Source: UBA2428 sp002343545
GTDB lineage: Bacteria > Bdellovibrionota > UBA2428
Assembly: GCA_937952285.1 (NCBI GenBank)
Contig: CALFZE010000111.1
Coordinates: 1-59,528 of the forward strand
Direction: 5' to 3'
DNA length: 59,528 nucleotides
Shown piece after piece: positions 49,436 through 57,217 of the stretch. The notes below the pieces were generated by a model that was not told where the DNA came from, did not search any database, and saw only the letters and a program-made list of their open reading frames with translations. The position numbers and the translations under genes are program-made. Position 1 is the stretch's first letter. Each line of letters opens with the position of its first letter.

Positions 49436-50266
49436 TTAGCGGGTTTTGGCCGTGGGGTTGGCGAAGCTCAGGTCGAGGTCGGCGGGATAGAGACCCGCGC
49501 CTTGGCCGCGACGGACGAGGACGTACGCGACGAGATCCCAGCGTTGGGCGTCCGAGTAGACGTCGGCGAAGCCCGGCATCGGCGTGCCGTCGAGTCCGGT
49601 CAGGATCGTCCGGTAGACGTCTTTCGGCGTCGGGCCGCTCTTGAGATTTCGGCGCGTGAAGTTCGCGGGCAAGAGCGTCTGCCCTTCGCCGTCGACGAGC
49701 CCCACGGAACCTTCGCCGTCGCCAAGGCCACGCTCGCCGTGGCAGGTGAGGCAGGCTTCCTTGTACACGACGTAACCGCGCGCGGCCGAAGCGAGAAGGG
49801 TCTCCTTCTTCGCGAAAATGTCGGGCGGCGGGTCGGGGATCGCGTAGCTCGCTCCCTTCATCTCGCTCCAGTCGGGGCGCAGGCTTTGGAGGTAGGCCAC
49901 GAGCGCGCGTTTCTCGGGATGGGGGAGCGCGCGGAAGGGCGGCATCGAGCTGCGCGGGACGCCCTGTTCGATCGTGCGCAGGAGGTCTTCTTCGGTCGGG
50001 AGGCTTCCGGCGGGCGTCGAGCGGAACTTGAAGCTTCCTTCGACGAGGTTGCGCGGCTTGGGCGAGAGGAACGCGGCCGCGGGGCCTTGGCCGTCGGCGT
50101 TCGTGCCGTGGCAGCCGATGCAGTTCCGCACGAAAGATTCCCTTCCCGCTCGGACTTGCTGCTGTCGGTTCATGAGCGTCGCGATGGACTCGGGCGCGGC
50201 GCTCGCTTTGAGGGCGACCCCCGTCGCGACGCCGAGCCAGAACGCGGGACCAAAATATTGACGCAT
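49436..50266 (-). CDS. Exported diheme cytochrome c
   Basis: A 276-aa periplasmic cytochrome with a signal peptide (MRQYFGPAFWLGVATGVALK, cleavage near ASA-A) and two cytochrome c domains: FVRNCIGCHGTNADGQG with axial Met in SSMPPF, and YKEACLTCHGERGLGDG with axial Met in GTPMPGF. It is the first gene of the oxidase transcript and starts with GGAGG and an FNR-type promoter. Normal cbb3 operons place the membrane-anchored diheme CcoP after CcoO; none is seen here, so this soluble diheme protein may take its place or bring electrons to CcoO. An upstream in-frame ATG would overlap the promoter and is rejected. Confidence 0.88.
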   Translation of the reverse strand: MRQYFGPAFWLGVATGVALKASAAPESIATLMNRQQQVRAGRESFVRNCIGCHGTNADGQGPAAAFLSPKPRNLVEGSFKFRSTPAGSLPTEEDLLRTIEQGVPRSSMPPFRALPHPEKRALVAYLQSLRPDWSEMKGASYAIPDPPPDIFAKKETLLASAARGYVVYKEACLTCHGERGLGDGEGSVGLVDGEGQTLLPANFTRRNLKSGPTPKDVYRTILTGLDGTPMPGFADVYSDAQRWDLVAYVLVRRGQGAGLYPADLDLSFANPTAKTR

Positions 50267-50290
50267 TCGGATGGGCCTCCTGAGCGTCCC

Positions 50291-50333
50291 AAGATAGGCG
50301 GCTTCCGTCGACGCCAACATGACGGCCGTCATG
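50291..50333 (-). promoter_or_regulatory. FNR-type class II promoter of the oxidase operon
   Basis: CATGACGGCCGTCATG (50318-50333) is a perfect 16-bp palindrome. On the minus strand it is followed 23 bp after the 12-bp core by -10 TATCTT (50296..50291). With the start at about 50284 the core is centred at -41.5. The leader of about 17 nt carries GGAGG before the ATG at 50266. It has the same geometry as at 45074-45114. Confidence 0.65.
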
Positions 50334-50370
50334 CTCGGATTTTTTTGCGAAGGGCTGTTACAAAGGAAAG

Positions 50371-51195
50371 ATGAAAAAGACGACGTCGCCGCTGGGCCAG
50401 GCCGCTCTTTTCGTGGGACTGACCTATCTCGTCTCGATCCCCTTTTACCTGCAGATGATCTTCCGGGGTGGGCTCGTCCCGAACATGCATCTTCTCATCT
50501 TCTTCGTTTGGATTCCGGGCGTCGTCGCGATGGCGTGCTCGAAGTACTTCGGTCATCGCATCAAGGACGCGGGCTTTCGTCGCGCGGACGGGCGCGCCAT
50601 GACGACGGCCTACGCGATGCCCGCGCTTTGCGCCGTCGCGAGCTACGTTTTGATCCTCGCCTTCCGGATCGGCGTTTTCGGCATGACCGTCGAAGGCGGC
50701 GGCGAGCGGGGTTGGGGCGAGCACGTTCTGAAGGGCGTCCTGACCCCGGCGGTCTTGGGCGTGCTCGTGGCCTTCGTCTTCAGTCTGGGCGAGGAGATCG
50801 GCTGGCGAGGCTTTCTCTTCGAGCGCTTCAAGGAAGCCGGCGTTCGTCGTCCGGGTCTCGCCACGGGCCTCATCTGGTCGGCGTGGCATTGGCCCGCGAT
50901 CGTCTTCTCGGACTACTCGAGTTCGGACAAGCCGCTCCTGAGCGCTTTTCTCTTCACGGTCTCGCTCACGAGCCTCAGCGTCTTCCTCCATCGCCAACGC
51001 GCCCAAACGAATTCGCTGTGGCCCGCCGTCCTGTCGCACTCCGTGCACAACATGTGGGTGCTGATGGTCGTGCCGGCGCTTCTGGTCGCGGGACCACTGG
51101 GCCCCTATTTCATCGGCGAGTCCGGCGTGATCCTGGCCGCGGTGTACTTCGTCACGGCGATCTACTTCGCGCGCAAGCCGTTGCGCGCGGGTTGA
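50371..51195 (+). CDS. CPBP-family intramembrane metalloprotease
   Basis: A 274-aa polytopic protein of the CAAX/CPBP (ABI) family, with about 7 helices. Catalytic motifs: GEEIGWRGFLFERF (EE-x-x-x-R), LIWSAWHWPAIVF (W-x-x-W-H-x-P) and VLSHSVHNMWVL (H-x-x-x-N). CPBP proteases cleave within the membrane; in bacteria roles include bacteriocin immunity and maturation. GGAAAG precedes the ATG. It is divergent from the oxidase operon and shares its upstream region, though the FNR palindrome is not at an activating distance on this side. Confidence 0.88.
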   Translation: MKKTTSPLGQAALFVGLTYLVSIPFYLQMIFRGGLVPNMHLLIFFVWIPGVVAMACSKYFGHRIKDAGFRRADGRAMTTAYAMPALCAVASYVLILAFRIGVFGMTVEGGGERGWGEHVLKGVLTPAVLGVLVAFVFSLGEEIGWRGFLFERFKEAGVRRPGLATGLIWSAWHWPAIVFSDYSSSDKPLLSAFLFTVSLTSLSVFLHRQRAQTNSLWPAVLSHSVHNMWVLMVVPALLVAGPLGPYFIGESGVILAAVYFVTAIYFARKPLRAG

Positions 51196-51239
51196 GGCTG
51201 GGATCGGGAGCTATCGGTTCGTAATACTTTTGAACGACT

Positions 51240-51830
51240 TCAGGCTTTGAGCGGTGGGGCTCCGCCGCTAAAACAGGCCATTCCGATATGCTCGAGTTCG
51301 CGGATCATCTCGCGCGAGTGAGCCCGCGAAAGCCCCAGGCGTTCGTGTGCATTGACGAGGGCGTAACGACGCACGTTCGCGAAATCGCGCCCCCAGCCGA
51401 CGAGCCGCGACCAAGGTCGGGCGTCCCAGAATCGCTGGCCGTTTTTCAGAATCCGAGTTCCTTTTTTGGCTCCTAGAACGAGGCGCGCGATACGGCCCGC
51501 GATGGCGCGTAGGAAAGACCTCAATGCCTCGGGACGTCGGAACTGCACGAGTAAGTGCAGGTGGTTGCCGGAATTCGATCCATCAAAGAGTCTGCCGCCC
51601 TGGCGATCGACTTCCTCTTTCAAAATTCGGTCAATCGCGCGTCCGCGCAAAAACAGAGATCTTTCGCCCCGAGCGAGACTCGATTTTAGGATGACGTGTA
51701 CGGGTAGGCGCGGAGAAAAGGGTCGGGCCCCGGTGGGGTTAGACCGACGAGTTCTCTCGCCACCGAATCCCGTGCGAAGGCGGCGCTTGAAGTCCGCGAA
51801 TGCATCCAATTGTGCGTTTCGCTTGGCCAC
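51240..51830 (-). CDS. Y1/RAYT-like transposase-family protein
   Basis: A 196-aa protein of the IS200/REP-associated tyrosine transposase group. The HUH motif is in GNHLHLLVQF (H-L-H), and a candidate catalytic Tyr is in FANVRRYALVNAHERLGLS. The N-terminal part is basic (Arg/Lys-rich), and VHVILKSSLARGERSLFLRG matches the first strand and helix of the Y1 fold. The start is GTG with no clear ribosome site. There is no second ORF and no clear terminal hairpins, so it is not a full IS200/IS605. RAYTs are often domesticated single-copy genes that mobilise REP hairpins. Confidence 0.82.
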   Translation of the reverse strand: MAKRNAQLDAFADFKRRLRTGFGGERTRRSNPTGARPFSPRLPVHVILKSSLARGERSLFLRGRAIDRILKEEVDRQGGRLFDGSNSGNHLHLLVQFRRPEALRSFLRAIAGRIARLVLGAKKGTRILKNGQRFWDARPWSRLVGWGRDFANVRRYALVNAHERLGLSRAHSREMIRELEHIGMACFSGGAPPLKA

Positions 51831-51962
51831 GTGTTCGGTTTAATAAGCGATGTTATTTCCGTCAAGAAGGGAGCGATCTTTTGCCGGACCAGTCGAATAG
51901 ATGGGGGCCGGAAGAGTTGTGGAATCGGGAGATCCTGAAAGAACCGAGAAGTCTTCGAAGGG

Positions 51963-51995
51963 GACCGGCCCCGGGGCTGGGCTCCGAGGCCGGTC
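51963..51995. other. Inverted repeat, possible REP or terminator
   Basis: GACCGGCC (51963-51970) and GGCCGGTC (51988-51995) form an 8-bp stem with a 17-nt loop. It lies 10 bp after the stop of the M56 fusion gene and about 130 bp upstream of the transposase-like gene. It could end the M56 transcript (no good T tract) or be a REP-type hairpin for the transposase. The remaining sequence 51831-52004 shows nothing else. Confidence 0.35.
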
Positions 51996-52004
51996 GATGG
52001 ACGT

Positions 52005-53585
52005 CTAGCGAACGAGCTGCGGGTGCCGCAGGATGAGCATGGCGGCCATCACCTTAGGCAAGTAATTCGGATCGCCAAGGCCCTTCGAGGCGACGAGCGC
52101 GAAGGCATCGCGGGTTCCCGCGGCTTCGATGCGTCGTTGCACATTTTGCGCGCCCGCGTTGTAACTCAGGATCGCGAGCCACCAATCTTGGAAGGTGAGA
52201 TTGGAGCCGAGCACGTATCGAAGGGCGGCGTCCGTGGCTTTCTCGAGGTCGAGACGCTCGTCGACTTTCCCTTCGACCTTCATCCCGTAGCGACGCGCCG
52301 TCGACCGGATGAACTGCCAAACGCCGGCGGAACCTTGGGGGTTCCTCGCGGCGGGCAGATTCTGGTAACCGGATTCCACCAGCGGGATGGCGAGCAGTTC
52401 CACGGGCGCGGAATGCTGGCGGGCCTTTCCTTCGAGCGTCGGCCGCATCGTTTCGAGTCGCGCGATCGATTCGCGCACGAAATCGCGGCCCGCGGGCGTG
52501 GCCACGTAACGGTTGAGCTGCTCGAGCACGGCCTCGTTCACGAAGAGCGGCACGCCGCCTTCGCGGGTGCCTCCTTCGGCGAGCTTGCGCGCGTCCGCGA
52601 GGCTCAGCCGCGCGTCCTTGATGACGTTTTGCGACGCCCACGCGGCGACTCCGAAGCCCCCGATCGCGAAGGCAAAGAATCCGAGGAGCGTACGGCGGCC
52701 GATACCGGGTTTCAAATCTTTCACGGAAATCATGATCTCAATTCTCCTTTTGAGGTGTCCCTTCGAGAGACGCCACGCGAAGCCGGGGGTACCGACCAGG
52801 CTCCGGGGGCGCTCGAAGGGACGTTGCGCCACCGCCAAGAGGCAGCGGCCGTAGGCGCGCGGCGAGACTTTCCGTCGGCCGATCAGGGCCCCGTCGCACG
52901 CGTATTCCTGCAGCTCTTGGATTCCCCGTTCCCACGACGGGAGAAAGGGATTCCAAAAGTAGAAGGCCCGAAGAAGGGCGAGGCCGTGCGCGACGAGCGT
53001 GTCGCCGGCGCGGTGATGTTGGAGCTCGTGGAGCACGGCGATGCGCCGTTGCTCCGCGCGCTCGAGGATCCAGTCGGGCAGGACGACGATGGCGCGGCCC
53101 GGGAGTCGAAAAGAAAGGGGGCCGTCGACGCGATCCGAGACGAGAATCTCGACGCGACCGACGCGTCGGAGTCGATACGCGTCGCGCGCGAGCCGCCGGA
53201 GCGATCGAATCTTGCGGGCCCAAAGCGTGAAGGAAATCGCGAGCAGGGAGCCGAGCAGGAGGGCGGGCCACGCGACGGGCCAGCTTCCCTCCGCCACGAG
53301 GGGAGCGCCGAGGGTGGGGACGCGATCCGCGTGCCAGGCTTCGGCGTGGGGACCGGCGGCGGCCCAGACTTTCAGGGGCGCCTCGAAGCGAAAGTTCTCG
53401 GGCGTCTCAAGACGAAGGAAGGGGGCCGCGATCGTCCCGATGAACAGCCAAGCGTGCAACTTCAGTCGCGCGTGCGGTCGCGCGATCGCGTCGCGCGCGA
53501 AAAGGCGTTCCAGGGCGACCCCGGCCGCACCCGCGACGAACAGGGCCATCCCGACTCGCGCGTAGAGGAGCAAGGCGTCCGTCAC
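52005..53585 (-). CDS. M56 (BlaR1-type) protease fused to lytic transglycosylase
   Basis: A 526-aa membrane protein. N-terminal helices (about 5-25, 44-57 and 103-122) bracket the M56 metalloprotease: HELQH at 186-190 (H-E-x-x-H) and the distal acid in QELQEYACD (Glu227 region). A further helix (about 300-318, TLLGFFAFAIGGFGVAAW) leads to an extracytoplasmic SLT domain: ELLAIPLVESGYQ with catalytic Glu404, GVWQFIRSTARRYGM and LSYNAGAQNV, as in MltC/MltD-type transglycosylases. BlaR1 has a penicillin-binding sensor at this place; here a peptidoglycan-cleaving or -binding domain replaces it. The ATG overlaps the blaI-like stop by 4 bp. Confidence 0.88.
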   Translation of the reverse strand: MTDALLLYARVGMALFVAGAAGVALERLFARDAIARPHARLKLHAWLFIGTIAAPFLRLETPENFRFEAPLKVWAAAGPHAEAWHADRVPTLGAPLVAEGSWPVAWPALLLGSLLAISFTLWARKIRSLRRLARDAYRLRRVGRVEILVSDRVDGPLSFRLPGRAIVVLPDWILERAEQRRIAVLHELQHHRAGDTLVAHGLALLRAFYFWNPFLPSWERGIQELQEYACDGALIGRRKVSPRAYGRCLLAVAQRPFERPRSLVGTPGFAWRLSKGHLKRRIEIMISVKDLKPGIGRRTLLGFFAFAIGGFGVAAWASQNVIKDARLSLADARKLAEGGTREGGVPLFVNEAVLEQLNRYVATPAGRDFVRESIARLETMRPTLEGKARQHSAPVELLAIPLVESGYQNLPAARNPQGSAGVWQFIRSTARRYGMKVEGKVDERLDLEKATDAALRYVLGSNLTFQDWWLAILSYNAGAQNVQRRIEAAGTRDAFALVASKGLGDPNYLPKVMAAMLILRHPQLVR

Positions 53586-53962
53586 GACGAGGATTCGCTT
53601 TCGTCCAAGAGCTTACGCAGCTCGGCGAGTTCTTCGGCGCGAACCTGGCCCGAGCCCAAGAGTTGCCGGACGAGACTCACGCTTTCGCCGTCGAAGACGT
53701 GGTGCACGACGTGACGAAGCGTGCGCGCTTCGTAGTCCGACTTCGCGAGGGTGGGGCGGTAGACGTGCGCACGACCGTCCTTACGGCTTCGCAGAAAACC
53801 TTTCGATTCGAGGATGCGCAGGATCGTGCTGACCGAGGTGTAGGCGAGGTCGCGTTCGGCGCGCAGCTCGGCGAGCACCTCGTTCACGTTTCCTTCCCCC
53901 TTGGCCCAGAGGACCCGCATCATTTCGAGTTCGGTGTCGGTCAGGAGCTTCTCATCGTGCAT
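53582..53962 (-). CDS. BlaI/MecI-family repressor
   Basis: A 126-aa Penicillinase_R repressor with a winged helix (LTDTELEMMRVLWAKGEGNVNEVLAEL, then LAYTSVSTILRILESKGFLRSRKDGRAHVYRP) and a C-terminal dimer region containing the segment SDYEARTLRHVVHHVF, where BlaI-type proteins are cut by their M56 partner. The partner gene follows directly. Two inverted repeats cover its own promoter (53969-54010), so it is probably autoregulated. The start has no Shine-Dalgarno sequence and looks leaderless. Confidence 0.93.
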   Translation of the reverse strand: MHDEKLLTDTELEMMRVLWAKGEGNVNEVLAELRAERDLAYTSVSTILRILESKGFLRSRKDGRAHVYRPTLAKSDYEARTLRHVVHHVFDGESVSLVRQLLGSGQVRAEELAELRKLLDESESSS

Positions 53963-53968
53963 GGGTTC

Positions 53969-54010
53969 ATTGTTACTAAGGTCGTAGTAGATATCAACTA
54001 AGGTCTTAGT
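53969..54010 (-). promoter_or_regulatory. blaI promoter with twin BlaI operators
   Basis: Two dyads with the same core lie 22 bp apart: TACTA-N6-TAGTA (53974-53989) and ACTAAG-GT-CTTAGT (53997-54010). They resemble the TACTA/TAGTA boxes of other BlaI/MecI systems. On the minus strand -35 TTGATA (53997..53992) and -10 AACAAT (53974..53969) are 17 bp apart, and the -10 is 6 nt before the ATG at 53962. The first operator covers the spacer and -10 edge, the second the -35, so bound repressor would block polymerase. Confidence 0.75.
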
Positions 54011-54052
54011 AATTTGATTGCGCTTCGAGTTAAACGCTTAAAAAAACAGGAC

Positions 54053-57000
54053 TTAAAGCTCCGCGTGGCGGCGCGGGCGCTCGAGCTTCGACAGCACGAG
54101 GTAGAGCGCCGGCACCACGAAGAGCGTCAGGATCGTCGAGACGATCGTGCCGCCGACGATCGAAAGTCCCATGGGCAAACGCGTCTCCGCGCCGATGCCG
54201 CCGCCCGTGACGAGGGGGAGCGCGGCCGCGACGGTCGCGACCGAAGTCATGAGGATGGGGCGAAGGCGCACGGGGCAGGCTTCGAGTAAGGCGTCCCAAA
54301 CGGGCTTGTCTTTCGCCTGCTCGCGCACGTGGTTCGTGAACTCCACGAGCAGAATCGAGTTCTTCTTCGCGATCCCCATTAAGACGATGAGCCCGATGAA
54401 GCTGAAGAGATTGAGGGAGGCGCCGAAGATCCAGAGCGCGATGAGCGCGCCCGTCACGCTGAACGGCAGCGCCACGAGGACCGAAACGGGGTGGATGAAG
54501 GAATCGAACTGCACGGCCAGGATGAGGTAGGCCACGAGGATCCCGATGAGCAGCGCGCCCACGAGACTGCGGAAGGATTCCGCGAAGCCGGCCGAAGCGC
54601 CCTCGAGCGCGAAGGAGTAACCCGTCGGCAGGATTTCCTTCGAGATGGCTTCGGCGCGCGCGAGCACGGCGGACTGCGACTGGTCGGCCGCGAGGTTGCC
54701 GAAGACCGAGATCGCCCGCTGGCGGTTGACCCGGGTGATGGACTGCGAGGCGGGTTTTTCCGTGATCTTCACGACGTCCGAGAGCGGGATGAGGTTGCCC
54801 GTGGCGTTGCGCACGAAGAGGCGCTGGATCGCGGCGGGCGAGCGCATGTCGGAATCGGGGACCTTGAAGCGGATATCGTAGCGGCGGCCGTCCGAAGTGT
54901 AGCGGCCCTGACGGATGCCCCCAACGGCGGCCGCGAGGACTTGGCCCACGGATTCCACGCTGACCCCGCGGGCGGCGAGGGCGTCGCGTTTGGGTTCGAC
55001 GATGAGCTCGGGGATGCCGACGCGGTAATCCGTGTCGAGGTCGACCGCGAGGCCTTCCTTCTCGAGTCGTTCCATGAGCACCTGGCTCTTTTCATCCAGG
55101 ACTTTCAGGTCGGGGCCGCGCAGGTTGATCGCGACGGGGTTCTGCCGGCCCGAGGCGAGATTTCGCGCCGAGATGTCGCGCATGTTCACGCGCGTGCCTT
55201 TGAGTTGGCGGAAGGCGGGCCGCAGCTCGTCCATGACCTGGAGGTGCGTGACCTTGCGATCTTTGCGGGGTTTGAGCGCGATCGGCAGGAAGATCGAGTT
55301 TACGCCGCCGCCACCGGGACCACCGCCGCCGATCGCGACGAGGAAACCCTCGACGTTCGCGTTCGTCTTGACGATGGCCTCGAGGTCGCGCGAGACCGTC
55401 TCGGTGTACTCGAGCGAGGACCCCGGCGGGGTTTGCGCGCTCAGGATGATGATGTCCTGGTCCTGGGCCGGCACGAACTCCTGCTTGACGGCGCGCACGA
55501 GCACGAGCGATCCCGCAAAGAAAGCGCCCGAGAGGATGAGTACGGGCCAGCGCCACTTGAGCGTTACCACGAGCACGCGGCGGTAGGCGTCGGCGAAGCG
55601 CTCGAAGATCTCGTCGAGCTTGTGCTCGAGGCGGCTCGGCTTGGGTTCGCTCGACAGGAAGGCGGCCGCGCGCATCGGCGTGATCGTCATGGCCTCGACG
55701 AGCGAGATGAGGACGGCGGCGCTCATCGTGACGCCGAACTGGAAGAAGAACTTGCCGATGACGCCTTCCATGAAGACGACCGGCAGGAAGACGGCGATGA
55801 CGGCGAGGGTGGCGGCGATGGCGGCCGGCAGGACTTCCTTCGAGCCGTCCGAGGACGCGCGGTCGCTCCGCTTGCCCATGCGGTAGTGGCGCACGATGTT
55901 CTCGAGGAGCATGATCGCGTCGTCCACGACGATCGAGATCGCGAGGGTGAGCGCGAGCAAAGTGAAGAGGTTGAGCGTGAACCCCGAGAAATAGAGGATC
56001 ACGAAAGTGCCCACGATCGAGACGGGAATCGAGAAGAGGATGTTTAGCGCGGCCGAGACGCTGCCCAGGAAGAGGAAGCAGATGATGATCGTGATGATGG
56101 CGGCGGCGCCCAGCTTCTCGAGGGTCAGGTTCACCGTCGCTTCGGTCGAGCGGGTGAAGTCCACGTTGACGCGGTAGTTGTAGCCCGGCGGAAAGCGATC
56201 CTTGATCTCTTCGAGTTTCGCGCGCACGGACTTGGCGACGTCGACCTCGTTCGTGCCGCGTTGCTTGCGCACGCCGATCGAGATGGCTTCCTTGCCGTCG
56301 ACCCGCGCGAGACGGCGGATGTCGGAGAGGCCGTCCTCGACGCGCGCGACGTCGCTCACGTAGATGGCGCGGTCGTGGATGTCCTGGCCGCCGCGCTTGA
56401 GGATGCGGATCTTCGCGAGATCCATGACCTCGGTCGCCTCGCCGAGCCAGCGGACGCGCAGCTCGCGCCGTCCTTCCGTGAACTGGCCGGCCGCGCTCTC
56501 GAGATGCTGGGTCCGGACCGCGTTCATGACGTCGCTCACCGTGAGGTCGAGCTCGTTGAGTTTCTTCACGTCGAACCAGACGCGCAGGTTGCGCTCGCTG
56601 AAGCCCGTGACGCTCACCTCGCCGACGCCCGGCAGGAAGCGGAGTTGGTCGAGCAGGAAGCCGTCGGCCCACACGAGCATCTCGCGCAAGGGCGCCTCGC
56701 CGAAGACCGAGAGCTGGAGGATGGGGTCTTCTTCGGGGTTCTGTTTGCGGATGATGGGCGGGTCGATGCCCTCGGGCAGTCGGACTTGGCTCAGGTTCGA
56801 TTGGACTTCTTGCAGCGCCACGTCGACGTTGCGTTGGATGTCGAACTCGAGACGCACGGAGCCCGAGCCCTGGCGCGCGCTCGAACGCATTTCCTTGATG
56901 CCTTCGATGTTGAGCAGGTTGCGCTCGATGGGGTCGATGATGTCGGACTCGACGACCTCGGGCGAGGCGCCTTCGTAGTTGACCGAGATGTTCAGGATCG

Positions 57001-57127
57001 GGAAGTCGACGTCGGGCATCTGCGAGATGCCGAGCCGGTTCAGGCAGATCGCCCCGAAGCTGATGAACGTGAACATGAGGACCCAAGCGAAGACGGGTCG
57101 ACGGATGGACAAATCAATGAGGTTCAT
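54053..57127 (-). CDS. RND efflux pump inner-membrane subunit (HAE1/AcrB-like)
   Basis: A full-length RND permease, 1024 aa. It starts MNLIDLSIRRPVFAWVLM, typical of HAE1/MdtB-like pumps, with two sets of six helices and two large periplasmic loops (about 40-330 and 560-870). The proton-relay acidic pair is in ISIVVDDAIMLLENIVRHY, and GLIVLMGIAKKNSILLVEF marks the second half (Lys/Asn as in the family). Drug or lipid substrate is unknown. No periplasmic adaptor or TolC gene is next to it, so it must use partners elsewhere. TAGAAT lies 9 nt before the ATG, and a GGGTCGACCC palindrome (57159-57168) lies close upstream, possibly a repressor site. Confidence 0.92.
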   Translation of the reverse strand: MNLIDLSIRRPVFAWVLMFTFISFGAICLNRLGISQMPDVDFPILNISVNYEGASPEVVESDIIDPIERNLLNIEGIKEMRSSARQGSGSVRLEFDIQRNVDVALQEVQSNLSQVRLPEGIDPPIIRKQNPEEDPILQLSVFGEAPLREMLVWADGFLLDQLRFLPGVGEVSVTGFSERNLRVWFDVKKLNELDLTVSDVMNAVRTQHLESAAGQFTEGRRELRVRWLGEATEVMDLAKIRILKRGGQDIHDRAIYVSDVARVEDGLSDIRRLARVDGKEAISIGVRKQRGTNEVDVAKSVRAKLEEIKDRFPPGYNYRVNVDFTRSTEATVNLTLEKLGAAAIITIIICFLFLGSVSAALNILFSIPVSIVGTFVILYFSGFTLNLFTLLALTLAISIVVDDAIMLLENIVRHYRMGKRSDRASSDGSKEVLPAAIAATLAVIAVFLPVVFMEGVIGKFFFQFGVTMSAAVLISLVEAMTITPMRAAAFLSSEPKPSRLEHKLDEIFERFADAYRRVLVVTLKWRWPVLILSGAFFAGSLVLVRAVKQEFVPAQDQDIIILSAQTPPGSSLEYTETVSRDLEAIVKTNANVEGFLVAIGGGGPGGGGVNSIFLPIALKPRKDRKVTHLQVMDELRPAFRQLKGTRVNMRDISARNLASGRQNPVAINLRGPDLKVLDEKSQVLMERLEKEGLAVDLDTDYRVGIPELIVEPKRDALAARGVSVESVGQVLAAAVGGIRQGRYTSDGRRYDIRFKVPDSDMRSPAAIQRLFVRNATGNLIPLSDVVKITEKPASQSITRVNRQRAISVFGNLAADQSQSAVLARAEAISKEILPTGYSFALEGASAGFAESFRSLVGALLIGILVAYLILAVQFDSFIHPVSVLVALPFSVTGALIALWIFGASLNLFSFIGLIVLMGIAKKNSILLVEFTNHVREQAKDKPVWDALLEACPVRLRPILMTSVATVAAALPLVTGGGIGAETRLPMGLSIVGGTIVSTILTLFVVPALYLVLSKLERPRRHAEL

Positions 57128-57136
57128 CGGTAGGAT

Positions 57137-57168
57137 ATTCTAAAGGGCGCTCCGCACGGGGTCGACCC
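57137..57168 (-). promoter_or_regulatory. RND gene -10 and upstream palindrome
   Basis: Minus strand -10 TAGAAT (57142..57137) is one base from consensus and lies 9 nt before the ATG. GGGTCGACCC (57159-57168), a perfect 10-bp palindrome, sits 16 bp further upstream, where a repressor would block the -35. No regulator gene is adjacent. Confidence 0.4.
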
Positions 57169-57217
57169 GCGCGGAAAGTATGGAAGCTTTTCCACGATTC
57201 CGGGAGGCGAAATCGGA

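Noticed and set aside
43441..50340. Canonical FNR boxes TTGAT-N4-ATCAA
   Set aside because: None seen in the respiratory block; only the TGACGGCCGTCA type recurs.
52005..53962. Beta-lactam resistance locus
   Set aside because: BlaI and an M56 protein are present, but there is no penicillin-binding sensor and no beta-lactamase gene in the window.
55092..57086. 664-aa open frame in another frame of the RND gene
   Set aside because: Extreme Arg/His/Pro composition, typical of a shifted reading of GC-rich DNA; the RND frame is unambiguous.
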